Assembly: GCA_019421865.1 (NCBI GenBank)
Contig: JAHZEL010000008.1
Location: 486,630-550,629 of the forward strand
DNA: 64,000 bases
Reading direction: 5' to 3'
From: Desulfovibrionaceae bacterium
GTDB taxonomy: Bacteria > Desulfobacterota > Desulfovibrionia > Desulfovibrionales > Desulfovibrionaceae
The translations under genes were made by a program, and so were the position numbers. The notes under the pieces were generated by a model, which was given only the letters and a program-made list of their open reading frames with translations, did not search any database and was not told where the DNA came from. Positions 17,676 through 26,122 of this stretch are shown piece after piece. How positions within the stretch are numbered: the stretch's first letter is position 1; each line of letters begins with the position of its first letter.

Positions 17676-17751
17676 TGGTGGGTCGTGCGCGATTCGAACG
17701 CGCGACTCTCTGCTTAAAAGGCAGGTACTCTACCTACTGAGTTAACGACCC
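17676..17751 (-). tRNA. tRNA-Lys (anticodon TTT)
   Basis: Full cloverleaf on the minus strand. Acceptor GGGTCGT (17751-17745) pairs with ACGACCC (17686-17680). The anticodon loop CTTTTAA has the anticodon at 17718-17716. The T-arm contains GTTCGAATC. The discriminator A and an encoded CCA end at 17676. 76 nt including CCA. Confidence 0.97.
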
Positions 17752-17805
17752 CTCCGGTCGAAAAGACATAGCTCTATCATGAACCGGAGTCAAGCAAAAA
17801 TATAC

Positions 17806-18195
17806 TCAGTCCACACGCTTCAGAGTGAGGGGAATAACGTGCAGCGCCCTAGAAATTTCATCGGTGCTCCCAAGACTCCACTCCCATGACCCGTCGGGCC
17901 ATCCGGCTCGCCGGGCCAGTTCCGCCGTTACGCCCTTGATATTGATGATCGGATGGCGGAGAAACACGGCCGGCAGACCGTGCGTCAGATTGCAGGCAAG
18001 ACAGGCGTCTCCGCGCTGATGCAGTTCAAACAGAAAATCCAGCTTTCTGTCCGAAGCGGAAAGAAGCGACATCCGGATGTCATAGGCACCCTCATCAGGA
18101 TCTCCGAACAGCGCATCAAAAAACTGGTCGGTACGTTCGGGAGGAAATACCTCGTTCAGGCATTCCGGGGTGAAGATTTCTTCATAGCTGGGCAT
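17806..18195 (-). CDS. Conserved hypothetical protein with CxxC motif
   Basis: 129 residues, not recognised. The start at 18195 is well supported by AAGGAGAG 6-7 bases upstream. The protein is soluble and acidic, with a CLAC motif at about 66-69 followed by a histidine (NLTHGL), which could bind metal or a redox centre. The C-terminal part reads GWPDGSWEWSLGSTDEI. It stands alone between the tRNA and the pst genes on the same strand. No function assigned. Confidence 0.75.
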   Translation of the reverse strand: MPSYEEIFTPECLNEVFPPERTDQFFDALFGDPDEGAYDIRMSLLSASDRKLDFLFELHQRGDACLACNLTHGLPAVFLRHPIINIKGVTAELARRAGWPDGSWEWSLGSTDEISRALHVIPLTLKRVD

Positions 18196-18398
18196 CGGCC
18201 TCTCCTTCAGATCTCATCATCGTATGCGCGGATGCGCTTGTGTTCTTATAGCCTGCCGACAATCAAACGGCAAGGCGAAAGCTGAACTTTTCCCTTTCGG
18301 GAACGAACGGCGGTGATGCTGCAATGATTATGTTTCGTCCATTCCACGCACACGTTCCTGCTGGCATGCTCGAAAAAGTCCGTTCCGTTTGCGAGGCT

Positions 18399-19205
18399 CT
18401 ATACCTCCTCGCCAGTCCCGCGCTCCCCTTCCTCAAGCAGGCGTTCCAGATCCTTCTCTTCCATGCCGTCCACACTCTCCAGCGTCCGGACAAGCGTCCC
18501 GCCTTCCATGACCGCAAGAAAGGACGCCAGACGCAGGCTCTGGGCAAGCCCGTGCGACACCATGACAACGGGCAGCCGCTCCGAAAGCGCCGCAAGCAGC
18601 TCTTCCACATGGCGGGCGGCCCGCACGTCCAGAGATGCCGTCGGTTCATCCAGAAGAAGCATATCCGGCTCAAGAGCAAGCGCCCGGGCCAGACAGAGTC
18701 TCTGCTGCTGCCCGCCGGACAGCCTGTCGGCCGACATGTCCAGTCTGTCGCTCACTTCCTTCCACAGATCCGCCTGTCGAAGAGCCTGCTCCACTCTGCC
18801 CTCCAGTTCGGAGCGCGGGCAGCCCTGCGCCACGGAAAGCGGCATGGCAATGTTGCGGTAAACGCTCACGGGAAAGACCTGCGGCGTCTGAAACACCATG
18901 CCCACGCGCCGCCGAAGCTCCGTAAGCGGAAGCGCTCCGCCCTCCTCTCCGGGATAAACGAGCGCAGGCCCGCTTTCGAGAAAAAGTTCCACCTGCCCCG
19001 TGGTGCGGCATCCGGAGACCTCCTCGTTGAGGCGATTCACGGCGCGCAGGAGCGTGGTTTTACCGGAGCCGGACCGCCCCACCAGAACGGCGATGCCGCC
19101 CTTCGGCACGTCCAGCGAGACATCCCGGATCACGGGATGCTGAAAAAAGGAAACGGACAGTCCGCGTATGCTCAGTACCGGACAGGAAGACTGCAGTTTT
19201 TCCAT
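18399..19205 (-). CDS. pstB: Phosphate ABC transporter ATP-binding protein (PstB-like)
   Basis: ABC ATPase energising the adjacent PstC/PstA permease. Walker A GRSGSGKTT, Q-loop VFQTPQVFP, signature LSGGQQQRLCLARAL, Walker B MLLLDEPTASLD and switch histidine VMVSHG are all present. The start at 19205 (MEKLQSS) lies 6 bp after the pstA stop; an alternative ATG at 19229 overlaps pstA, and neither has a strong ribosome site. The protein is somewhat divergent from canonical PstB; the assignment rests on the intact pstS-C-A-B gene order. Last gene of the leftward unit; no phoU is seen next to it. Confidence 0.88.
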   Translation of the reverse strand: MEKLQSSCPVLSIRGLSVSFFQHPVIRDVSLDVPKGGIAVLVGRSGSGKTTLLRAVNRLNEEVSGCRTTGQVELFLESGPALVYPGEEGGALPLTELRRRVGMVFQTPQVFPVSVYRNIAMPLSVAQGCPRSELEGRVEQALRQADLWKEVSDRLDMSADRLSGGQQQRLCLARALALEPDMLLLDEPTASLDVRAARHVEELLAALSERLPVVMVSHGLAQSLRLASFLAVMEGGTLVRTLESVDGMEEKDLERLLEEGERGTGEEV

Positions 19206-19210
19206 GAGCG

Positions 19211-20095
19211 TCACGCCTTTCCCTGCCATTTGCGCCGAAAGCTGTTTTCAAGCATCCGCGCCGCCGCCAGAAGCAGGCAGGAAATTCCCAGAAGCAGCGC
19301 AGCCGCACCGAAGCCGTGCATAAGCTCCTGCTGGTTCTGGTACTGTGAAGAAATGTAGTAGATGTCGAAGGAAAGGGCCTCGAACTTGCCGAAAAGGCCC
19401 GCCGGAAGTCCGGCATTGGCCACCACGCCCGTGAACAGAATGACGGCCGTATCTTCTGCAGCACGGCCGACGGCGAGCACCACGCCGCCGAGAATACCCC
19501 GGGCAGCGGCGGGAAGAAAAAGATGAAACAGCGCCTGAGAGCGGGAAAAACCGCTGGCGGCGGCAGCAAGGCGAAGCGGGCGGGGAACGGCGTTCAGTGC
19601 CTCCCGCGTGGAGGCGGCAAGCACGGGCAGAACAAGAAGGGCCAGACAGCCCGCCGCCAGCAGAAGTCCGGTATTGGCATCGGGCAGAACGGTGCGGCGC
19701 AGAAGAAGAATGAGCATGAAGCCGAACAGCCCCATGACGATGGACGGCATGCCCGCCAGCATGTCCACCGCTGCGCCGAGCACGCGCTTCTGGGCAGGAG
19801 TGGCCATTTCGGCCAGAAAAATGCCGCAGCCCGTTCCCGGAAAAACGGCAAGAAGCATGGTCAGCACCACAAGCCAGAACGTACCCACACAGGCAGGCCA
19901 CAGGCCGTCCCATACCGGCGCGCGTCCGAGCACGGCATCGAGCGGTGCCGTACTGCCGAAAAGAAGCTCCAGGCCCATGACGGGAACACCCCGCATGAGC
20001 AGATACCCCATGAGCACGAATACCATGAGGGGAACCAGCACGGCGGACAGCCCCGCCAGGAACCGAAAGCAGAGGAAGGGAACGGAATGTCTCAT
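19211..20095 (-). CDS. pstA: Phosphate ABC transporter permease PstA
   Basis: 294 residues, six-helix inner-membrane permease. The cytoplasmic coupling loop lies at about 165-190 (SGFSRSQALFHLFLPAAARGILGGVVLAVGRAAEDTA), matching the binding-protein-dependent transport EAA motif. It overlaps the pstC stop by 4 bp and is followed 6 bp later by pstB, so the three are translationally coupled. Forms the membrane channel with PstC. Confidence 0.92.
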   Translation of the reverse strand: MRHSVPFLCFRFLAGLSAVLVPLMVFVLMGYLLMRGVPVMGLELLFGSTAPLDAVLGRAPVWDGLWPACVGTFWLVVLTMLLAVFPGTGCGIFLAEMATPAQKRVLGAAVDMLAGMPSIVMGLFGFMLILLLRRTVLPDANTGLLLAAGCLALLVLPVLAASTREALNAVPRPLRLAAAASGFSRSQALFHLFLPAAARGILGGVVLAVGRAAEDTAVILFTGVVANAGLPAGLFGKFEALSFDIYYISSQYQNQQELMHGFGAAALLLGISCLLLAAARMLENSFRRKWQGKA

Positions 20096-20970
20096 GCCCG
20101 TTCTCCCATGCGGCGGATAACGAGACTCACCACCGCATTGATGAAAAGAAGAAACAGACCAGCCATGAACAGGGAATCATAGGCCGCCCCGCCCACCTCG
20201 TTGGAAGTGACGAGCGCCATGTGCGCCGTAAGCGTACGCAGGCTGGAAAGCAGGGATTCCGGCATGACGGGCGCATTTCCGGCCAGCATGAGCGGCAGCA
20301 TGGTATCTCCCACGGCGCGGCCGAAGCCGAGCACGGCGGCGGAAAGAAGCGTGCCTCGGGATGCGGGCAGCACCAGATACCAGAGAAGTTCCAGTCGACT
20401 CAAGCCCAGCGCCGCCCCGGAAAGACGCACGACTTCCAGCCTCGGGCCGAGTCCGGCCTGAAGCACGAGAACCACCGTGGGCAGAATGAGCAGGCTGAGC
20501 ATGATCGCAGCCGTCAGCCAGGAAAATCCCGATCCGCCGAAGGCCGTGCGGATGAACGGAGCCAGAAGAAAGACTGCGGCAAAACCGTAAACCACGGTGG
20601 GGATGGCCGTCATCACGCGGACCAGCCCTCCTACCAGCGTATGCCACACACTCCCCCGGCCGGAGGAGGCGAGCAGCCAGCAGCAGAGGCACAATCCCAT
20701 GATCCAGCCGGGAACCACGGCCAGAGAAGCCATGAGCAGAGAACCCGCCATCATGGGCAGAATACCGAATTCTCCCTTTCCCGGCGCCCATGACCAGGAA
20801 AAGGGGCCGCCGCCCCCGCCCTGAAGAAAAGCGGGCAGAGCAAAGGCGACGACCATGAGAAACAGCAGAGCCATGCCCGCCGCGGCAAGCGCCACGGAAG
20901 CATGAACGATCACGAGGCCCGCGTCCCCGTTCCGGCGCTGAGGCCGGATATCTGCACCTGCTCTTCCCAT
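20092..20970 (-). CDS. pstC: Phosphate ABC transporter permease PstC
   Basis: 292 residues, six-helix permease with the EAA loop LGLSRLELLWYLVLPASRGTLLSAAVLGFGRAVGDTM at about 189-225. It begins 9 bp after the pstS stop and ends with a 4-bp overlap into pstA. Works with PstA as the phosphate channel. Confidence 0.92.
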   Translation of the reverse strand: MGRAGADIRPQRRNGDAGLVIVHASVALAAAGMALLFLMVVAFALPAFLQGGGGGPFSWSWAPGKGEFGILPMMAGSLLMASLAVVPGWIMGLCLCCWLLASSGRGSVWHTLVGGLVRVMTAIPTVVYGFAAVFLLAPFIRTAFGGSGFSWLTAAIMLSLLILPTVVLVLQAGLGPRLEVVRLSGAALGLSRLELLWYLVLPASRGTLLSAAVLGFGRAVGDTMLPLMLAGNAPVMPESLLSSLRTLTAHMALVTSNEVGGAAYDSLFMAGLFLLFINAVVSLVIRRMGERA

Positions 20971-20979
20971 GCCGGCCCC

Positions 20980-21804
20980 CTACTTTCTGTCCAGCGGAAT
21001 GTAGCCGGAGGAGCTGATGAAGCCCTTGCCGTCTTCGGAGTAGATGTAGTCGATGAACAGCGCGGTCAGGCCCTGGGGCTTGCCCTTGGTGTTCATATAG
21101 AGCAGACGGGTGATGTTGTAGGTACCGTCGGCGGCGTTTGCCTGCGAGGGAACCATGCCGTCCACGGTGACGCCGCGGATGGAGTCGTCAAGATGACCGA
21201 TGCCCACATAGCCGATGGCGTTGGGATCCTGAGCGATGGCGGTCTTCATGGCGCCGTTGGAGTTGACCACATTGGCGCTCTGCACGGACGTGCCCTTGTC
21301 GAGCGCACGTTCTTCAAAGGTTTCGCGGGTGCCGCTGCCGTCTTCACGAACATAGAGGGAGATGGGCGCGTCCTTGCCGCCGAGTTCCTTCCAGTTGGTG
21401 ATCTTGCCGGCAAACACGTCCTTGACCTGGGCCTTGGAGAGGGAGGTCACGCTGTTGGCGGGATTCACGGCAACGGCCACGCCGTCGATGGCGAAGGGGA
21501 AGGTTTCCAGACCGTACTTGGACACTTCGCTGTCCTTGAGGGCGCGACCGGTATTGCCGATCTGCACCAGGCCTTCGCCCACCTTCTGCACGCCGACGCC
21601 GGAGCCGCCGCCGGCCACGGTGATGCGGATATCCTTATTGGCGGTCATGATGGCCTGAGCAGCCTTCTGCATCACCGGGATATGCGCGGTACCGCCGGCG
21701 ATGTCGATGTTGCCCTTCTGTCCCTTGAAGGCGTCAAGAGGAGCGGCCACGGCCAGAGACGCGCTGAGAAGCACCAGCGCAAGAGCGGAAAAGATACGAT
21801 TCAT
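20980..21804 (-). CDS. pstS: Phosphate-binding periplasmic protein PstS
   Basis: 274 residues. A signal peptide (MNRIFSALALVLLSASLAVA) precedes the binding domain. GGGSGVGVQKVGEG and REDGSGTRETFEERAL are the two phosphate-binding segments of the PstS family. The ATG at 21804 is preferred because AGAGG lies 5 bases upstream; a GTG at 21810 overlaps that site. First gene of the leftward pst unit. No convincing Pho box could be fixed in the 250 bp upstream. Confidence 0.94.
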   Translation of the reverse strand: MNRIFSALALVLLSASLAVAAPLDAFKGQKGNIDIAGGTAHIPVMQKAAQAIMTANKDIRITVAGGGSGVGVQKVGEGLVQIGNTGRALKDSEVSKYGLETFPFAIDGVAVAVNPANSVTSLSKAQVKDVFAGKITNWKELGGKDAPISLYVREDGSGTRETFEERALDKGTSVQSANVVNSNGAMKTAIAQDPNAIGYVGIGHLDDSIRGVTVDGMVPSQANAADGTYNITRLLYMNTKGKPQGLTALFIDYIYSEDGKGFISSSGYIPLDRK

Positions 21805-22062
21805 GCTCACCTCTTGTTACGAGGCGGCACCTTTCAGAAACGACGCAAGATCGCAGGGAGCGGTTGAAAACGCCACTACGGGAAGCCGGCAAGACACACC
21901 TTGTCTCTGCGAACAACGCTGTCAGGTGTTTCTGAAAAGCATACCGGCCTCTCGTTGAAAAAAAGTTATGGGGAACGCGACCTTCACGTTCTTACGTCAA
22001 TTTTCTGCCCCACGGGACAGGGAAAGTCAAGCAGGGCAATACCCAAAGCCCATGCTCTTCCG

Positions 22063-22671
22063 TCAGGCCAGAAGACCTTTCACGGCTGCCTGAACATCCG
22101 AGGCGGCAAAAAGACGCGTGACGTTTCTGCGGGCGCCCGGCAGAGCCACATCCACAGAACAGAATCCCTCCCGGCGGATACGCTCCTCATCCAGTCCCAG
22201 CTTCTGGGCGCTGCTCTCGCCTTTACCGGTGAGCACCAGCACCGCCGCCAAAAGACCGGCATTGGCGCCGAAAAGAAGATCCTCCACCTTGTCGCCCACC
22301 ATGGCGCAGCAGGAGGGATCAAGAGCGTTGGCATCACGCAGGCTCTCCCACATGCCGGTATCGGGCTTGCGGCAGGTGCAGTTCTCCTCCGGCGCATGGG
22401 GGCAGAAGCGCTCGTCGTCGATGGCGGCCCCGAAGGCTTCCAGCAGTTCTCCCAGACGCTTTTCGCAGGCATGCCAGCCGGATTCGGGAAAATAGCCCCG
22501 CCCTATGCCCGACTGATTGCTCACCACAAAGCTCTTCACGCCCTTAGCCCGGAGAAGAGCCAGCGCCTCGCCCGTGCCGGGGATAAGCTCGACGCCCTCG
22601 GGAGAGCCGAGATAGTGGCGATCGACGATCAAGGTTCCGTCACGGTCAAAAAGAACGGCTGAAAGTTCCAT
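22063..22671 (-). CDS. gmhB: D-glycero-beta-D-manno-heptose-1,7-bisphosphate 7-phosphatase
   Basis: 202 residues, HAD-superfamily histidinol-phosphatase/GmhB type, acting in ADP-heptose synthesis for lipopolysaccharide. The catalytic DxD motif is FDRDGT (Asp9, Asp11), and motif II is VVSNQSGIGRGYF. A zinc loop CPHAPEENCTCRKP and a C-terminal metal motif MVGDKVEDLLFG complete the family pattern. The start at 22671 follows GGAGG; an open frame continues upstream to 22953 but lacks a site. The gene diverges from hemW. Confidence 0.88.
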   Translation of the reverse strand: MELSAVLFDRDGTLIVDRHYLGSPEGVELIPGTGEALALLRAKGVKSFVVSNQSGIGRGYFPESGWHACEKRLGELLEAFGAAIDDERFCPHAPEENCTCRKPDTGMWESLRDANALDPSCCAMVGDKVEDLLFGANAGLLAAVLVLTGKGESSAQKLGLDEERIRREGFCSVDVALPGARRNVTRLFAASDVQAAVKGLLA

Positions 22672-23019
22672 AGCTCCTCCCTGAAGCCGAGGCTGAACAT
22701 GACCCGGCGATACTTTAAAAAGTCGTGCGGAACCTCCCGGCAGCAAGGCAGCGCCGGATGCTCCTGAGCGGATAGTTTTCCTTACGGCATGAAAGCGCCG
22801 GTACAGAGCAGGAAAAGACGCCTCCTGCCCGACCCGAAAACTCTCCGGAAAACGCACGGGCCTGACGCCGTTTATCCGAAAGGAGCCGCCCCTTGTCAAC
22901 GCTTCTCCGCTGCCACACTCAGAAAGAAAAAACGAAACCGCCCCTTCACGCAACGCGCAGGCCTCCCGCCGCTTCTTCCGACAGCCCGTTTTTCCTTGAC
23001 GGGAACGCGCCTTTTTTTC
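22672..23019. other. Divergent intergenic region gmhB/hemW
   Basis: 348 bp between divergent starts. No gene is supported. A TTGACG at 22995-23000 could be a -35 for hemW, but no good -10 follows, so promoter placement remains uncertain. Confidence 0.4.
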
Positions 23020-24180
23020 ATGCTGCCTTCCATGCTTTTATATATTCACGTTCCCTTCTGCCGCAGCAAGTGCCGTTACTGCGCCTTCTACTCCGAACCG
23101 GTCGACGAAGACCGTCTCCGCCTGTGGTCAGAGGCGCTGCTTACGGACATGCGGCGGCGAGCAGCGGCTCTGGAGCACCCGGCCGTGGAAACGGTCTTCT
23201 TCGGCGGCGGAACGCCGAGCCTTGTTCCGCCTTCCGTACTCGGGCGCATTCTCGACACGGCGGCCGACTGCTTTACCCTGAACAGTCATGCGGAAATCAG
23301 CATGGAGGCCAATCCCGAATCTCTGTCCGGGGAGCGGGCGGCAGGCTTCCGGGCGGCGGGAGTGAACCGGGTATCCCTCGGAGTGCAGGCGCTGGACGAT
23401 AGGCTGCTCAGAGCCGCAGGGCGCGTGCATGACAAGGCCGCGGCGCTCGCTGCGTTCCGGGCCCTGCGGAACGCAGGATTCGACAACGTGGGGCTTGATC
23501 TCATCTGGGGGCTTCCCGGAGAAACGGCGGCAGGATGGATGGCGCAGCTGAGAGAGGCCGTCGCCCTCGGCCCGGAACATCTCTCCTGCTACGGCCTTAC
23601 TCTGGAGGAAGGAACGCCCCTTTTCCGGGATCGGGCACGTCTTCAGCTGCCCGACGAGGAGGAATCCTCCGTCATGTATGAAGAAGGCGGAGACCTGCTG
23701 GAAAAAGCGGGCTACCTTCAGTACGAAATTTCCAACTACGCCCGCTCCGGCCGCGTCTGCCGTCATAATCTCGGCTACTGGCTCGGAGAGGACTATCTCG
23801 GCCTGGGCCCGGCCGCCGTCAGTTGTCTCAAGGGCCGCCGCATAAGCCAGCCTGCCCATACGGATACCTGGCTTGCCGCTGTTCGTGAAGGACGTGAGGC
23901 GGGATGCGTGGAAACGCTCGGCTTCACCGAACAAGTCGAAGAATTCGTCATGCTTCGGCTCCGTATGGCCGAAGGACTGGATCTTGCAGCCTACCGCGCG
24001 CTTACCGGACGCGATTTTGCCGCCGACAACGCCACGCTCATAGAAGAACTGATACGGCGACGCATGGCCGTTCTGGATCACGGACGCTTCGCACTCACGC
24101 GGCGGGGCATGATGATCTCCAATGCCGTCATCGAACAGTGCTTTGAAACCATTCCGACCGCGCCGGAGGCCACGGCATGA
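23020..24180 (+). CDS. hemW: Radical SAM heme chaperone HemW-like protein
   Basis: 386 residues. N-terminal LLYIHVPFCRSKCRYCAF holds the 4Fe-4S cysteines of the CxxxCxxC radical SAM motif. FFGGGTPSLV is the SAM glycine motif, and the family blocks ANPES, GVNRVSLGVQ and GLDLIWGLPGE follow. A C-terminal HemN-like domain (GFTEQVEEFVMLRLRM) matches HemW, a heme-binding chaperone formerly mistaken for coproporphyrinogen oxidase. Start is uncertain between 23020 and 23032; neither has a clear ribosome site. Overlaps gluQ by 4 bp (ATGA). Confidence 0.9.
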   Translation: MLPSMLLYIHVPFCRSKCRYCAFYSEPVDEDRLRLWSEALLTDMRRRAAALEHPAVETVFFGGGTPSLVPPSVLGRILDTAADCFTLNSHAEISMEANPESLSGERAAGFRAAGVNRVSLGVQALDDRLLRAAGRVHDKAAALAAFRALRNAGFDNVGLDLIWGLPGETAAGWMAQLREAVALGPEHLSCYGLTLEEGTPLFRDRARLQLPDEEESSVMYEEGGDLLEKAGYLQYEISNYARSGRVCRHNLGYWLGEDYLGLGPAAVSCLKGRRISQPAHTDTWLAAVREGREAGCVETLGFTEQVEEFVMLRLRMAEGLDLAAYRALTGRDFAADNATLIEELIRRRMAVLDHGRFALTRRGMMISNAVIEQCFETIPTAPEATA

Positions 24181-25187
24181 CCATGCAACGCTTCACGCAC
24201 GTCACGGGACGCTTTGCGCCGAGTCCCACAGGGCTGCTTCATCTCGGCAATGCCTGGTCCTTTCTGCTGGCATGGCTTGCCGCCAAGGCAGAAGGCGGAC
24301 GCGTCATTCTCCGCCACGAAGACATCGACCCCGCCCGCTCCCGGCAGGAGTGGATGGACGCCATCGAACGCGATCTTCTCTGGCTGGGACTCACCTGGGA
24401 TGAAGGTCCGGAGACAGGGCCGCATGCGCCCTACCGGCAGAGCCTCTGTTCGCCCCTGTATGAAAAGGCGCTCGAAGAACTGAAGGCACAGGGGCGCATC
24501 TACCCCTGCTACTGCACGCGCAAGGAGCTGCGCATGCTTGCCGGAGCTCCTCACGGTGCGGCCGACGGTCTCGGCGACGCGGGAGCGGCCTATCCCGGCA
24601 CCTGCCGTCATCTCTCGGCAGAGGAACGCGCGAAAAAGGAGGCCGAAGGAAGACGCCCTGCCCTGCGCCTGCTCTGCCCGGACGATGCGGAAGAAACCTT
24701 CCATGATCTGGTGCTCGGCCCGCAGCGCATCACGCTGCAAAGCTGCGGCGGCGACTTTGCCCTGCGCCGTTCCGACGGCGTATGGGCCTATCAGCTCGCC
24801 GTGGTGGTGGACGACATGCGCATGGGCGTCACGCAGGTCGTCCGGGGAGAAGACATCCTTCTTTCCACGCCGCGCCAGCTTCTGCTCTACCGGCTGCTCA
24901 GAGGCACGCCGCCCGACTTTGCCCACATTCCTCTGCTGCACGACAGGGAAGGCGAACGCCTGGCCAAACGCCATCAGAGCCTCAGTCTGGCAGCGCTTAG
25001 GGACAGAGGATACCGCCCCGAGGAAATCGTCGGCTTTCTGGCCCGTCTGGCGGGACTTCGGGAAAACGGCACTCCCATCACGGCCGCGGCACTGGCCGAA
25101 AGGCTGCGCAGCGAAGGCGCGTTTCCCTGGCACATACTGCCGAAAGGACATCTCACGGTACCGGACGAGCTTCCCCGCTCCTGCTGA
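24177..25187 (+). CDS. gluQ: Glutamyl-Q tRNA(Asp) synthetase
   Basis: 336 residues, a truncated GluRS paralogue lacking an anticodon-binding domain, which attaches glutamate to queuosine of tRNA(Asp). FAPSPTGLLHLGNAW is the HIGH-type motif, and RHEDIDPAR and QVVRGEDILLSTPRQL are family blocks. The KMSKS equivalent is degenerate (RLAKRH), as usual for GluQ. Cysteines in CYCTRKELR and YPGTCRHL form the zinc site. Start overlaps the hemW stop (ATGA); a second in-frame ATG lies two codons in. Confidence 0.92.
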   Translation: MTMQRFTHVTGRFAPSPTGLLHLGNAWSFLLAWLAAKAEGGRVILRHEDIDPARSRQEWMDAIERDLLWLGLTWDEGPETGPHAPYRQSLCSPLYEKALEELKAQGRIYPCYCTRKELRMLAGAPHGAADGLGDAGAAYPGTCRHLSAEERAKKEAEGRRPALRLLCPDDAEETFHDLVLGPQRITLQSCGGDFALRRSDGVWAYQLAVVVDDMRMGVTQVVRGEDILLSTPRQLLLYRLLRGTPPDFAHIPLLHDREGERLAKRHQSLSLAALRDRGYRPEEIVGFLARLAGLRENGTPITAAALAERLRSEGAFPWHILPKGHLTVPDELPRSC

Positions 25188-25351
25188 ACGCACGGCGATG
25201 GTCGAATAAGGCCGTCGATCTTTCCGGCCCGGTCCCAAGCACGCCATCCTTATTCAGGCGATACGCCCGCCTTCACCGGGGACATGCCGTCGCAAAAATC
25301 CCGACGCTCCGACTGCGCACGTCGTTCCAAGGCGGGCGGCCAATGCTCCAT

Positions 25352-25384
25352 GAAAAATGCCGCCTCCCTTCCGGGAAGCGGCAT
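25352..25384 (-). terminator. Terminator of proA-nadD unit
   Basis: On the leftward strand, ATGCCGC...GCGGCAT arms (plus 25357-25363 and 25378-25384) around a partly paired loop are followed by TTTTT (25356-25352). It lies about 43 bp past the nadD stop. Confidence 0.8.
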
Positions 25385-25426
25385 CACTCTTTCGAATTAC
25401 GCGTAAAAAGAAACTCGTCGGCGAGC

Positions 25427-26116
25427 CTAGCGCACCCTCGCCGTCGCCCAGCAGGCCGAAACCTCTTCGGCATGGGCGGCAAGCACATCAAGTTCCGCTT
25501 CCGGCAGGAGTCCTGCCAGACTTCTTCCGGCTCTCCACCGCGCCCTGATGAACGTGGAGCTGATGTCCAGCCTCGGCACGGGCAGGAAGGTGCACTCGCC
25601 GCCGCCTGCCAGACGCACGGTCTCGCGCCCCAAAGGAACGTCCATGACGGGGGGAAGACTCCCCGGCCAGAAGGAACGTATGCTCTCATGGAACACGCTT
25701 CCGTCGTCACCGTTTCTGGGAACCATGACAAGGTGCGCGAACTTCGGAAGCTCAAGGCCGTGTTTCCAGGTATCCAGCGCGGCAAAGGATTCCGCGCCCA
25801 TCATGAAATACGGCAGAGGCTCCCCTATGTGACGCCTTCCCCACTCCACAAGCGTACGCCAGGTGTAGGAAGGCCCTTCCAGCTCACCTTCCAGCGTTTC
25901 CACGCCGAGAAAGGAAATGCCGCGCACGGCGGCGCGCAGAAGCTCCACCCGCAGAGAAAACGGCAGGAGTCCCGCGCTTTCCTTATGGGGCGGCGTTCCG
26001 CAGGGCATGAGCATGACGCGGTCAAGCCCAAGCGCCTCCGCCACCTCCACGGCATGACGTACATGCCCGTTGTGCACGGGATTGAAGGTGCCTCCGAGTA
26101 TGCCCGTACCTGCCAT
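25427..26116 (-). CDS. nadD: Nicotinate-nucleotide adenylyltransferase
   Basis: 229 residues, forms deamido-NAD from nicotinate mononucleotide and ATP. GILGGTFNPVHNGHVRHA at 5-22 is the nucleotidyltransferase HxGH motif region. PYFMMGAESFAALDTWK is the NadD central block, and RLDISSTFIRAR is the C-terminal ISSTxIR motif. It starts 6 bp after the proA stop, giving a two-gene unit with proA, a common arrangement. Confidence 0.94.
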   Translation of the reverse strand: MAGTGILGGTFNPVHNGHVRHAVEVAEALGLDRVMLMPCGTPPHKESAGLLPFSLRVELLRAAVRGISFLGVETLEGELEGPSYTWRTLVEWGRRHIGEPLPYFMMGAESFAALDTWKHGLELPKFAHLVMVPRNGDDGSVFHESIRSFWPGSLPPVMDVPLGRETVRLAGGGECTFLPVPRLDISSTFIRARWRAGRSLAGLLPEAELDVLAAHAEEVSACWATARVR

Positions 26117-26122
26117 GATCGC

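Noticed and set aside
21811..22062. Pho box upstream of pstS.
   Set aside because: CTGACAG-like strings occur, but no pair of 7-mers with the 11-bp spacing of a Pho box could be established by eye.
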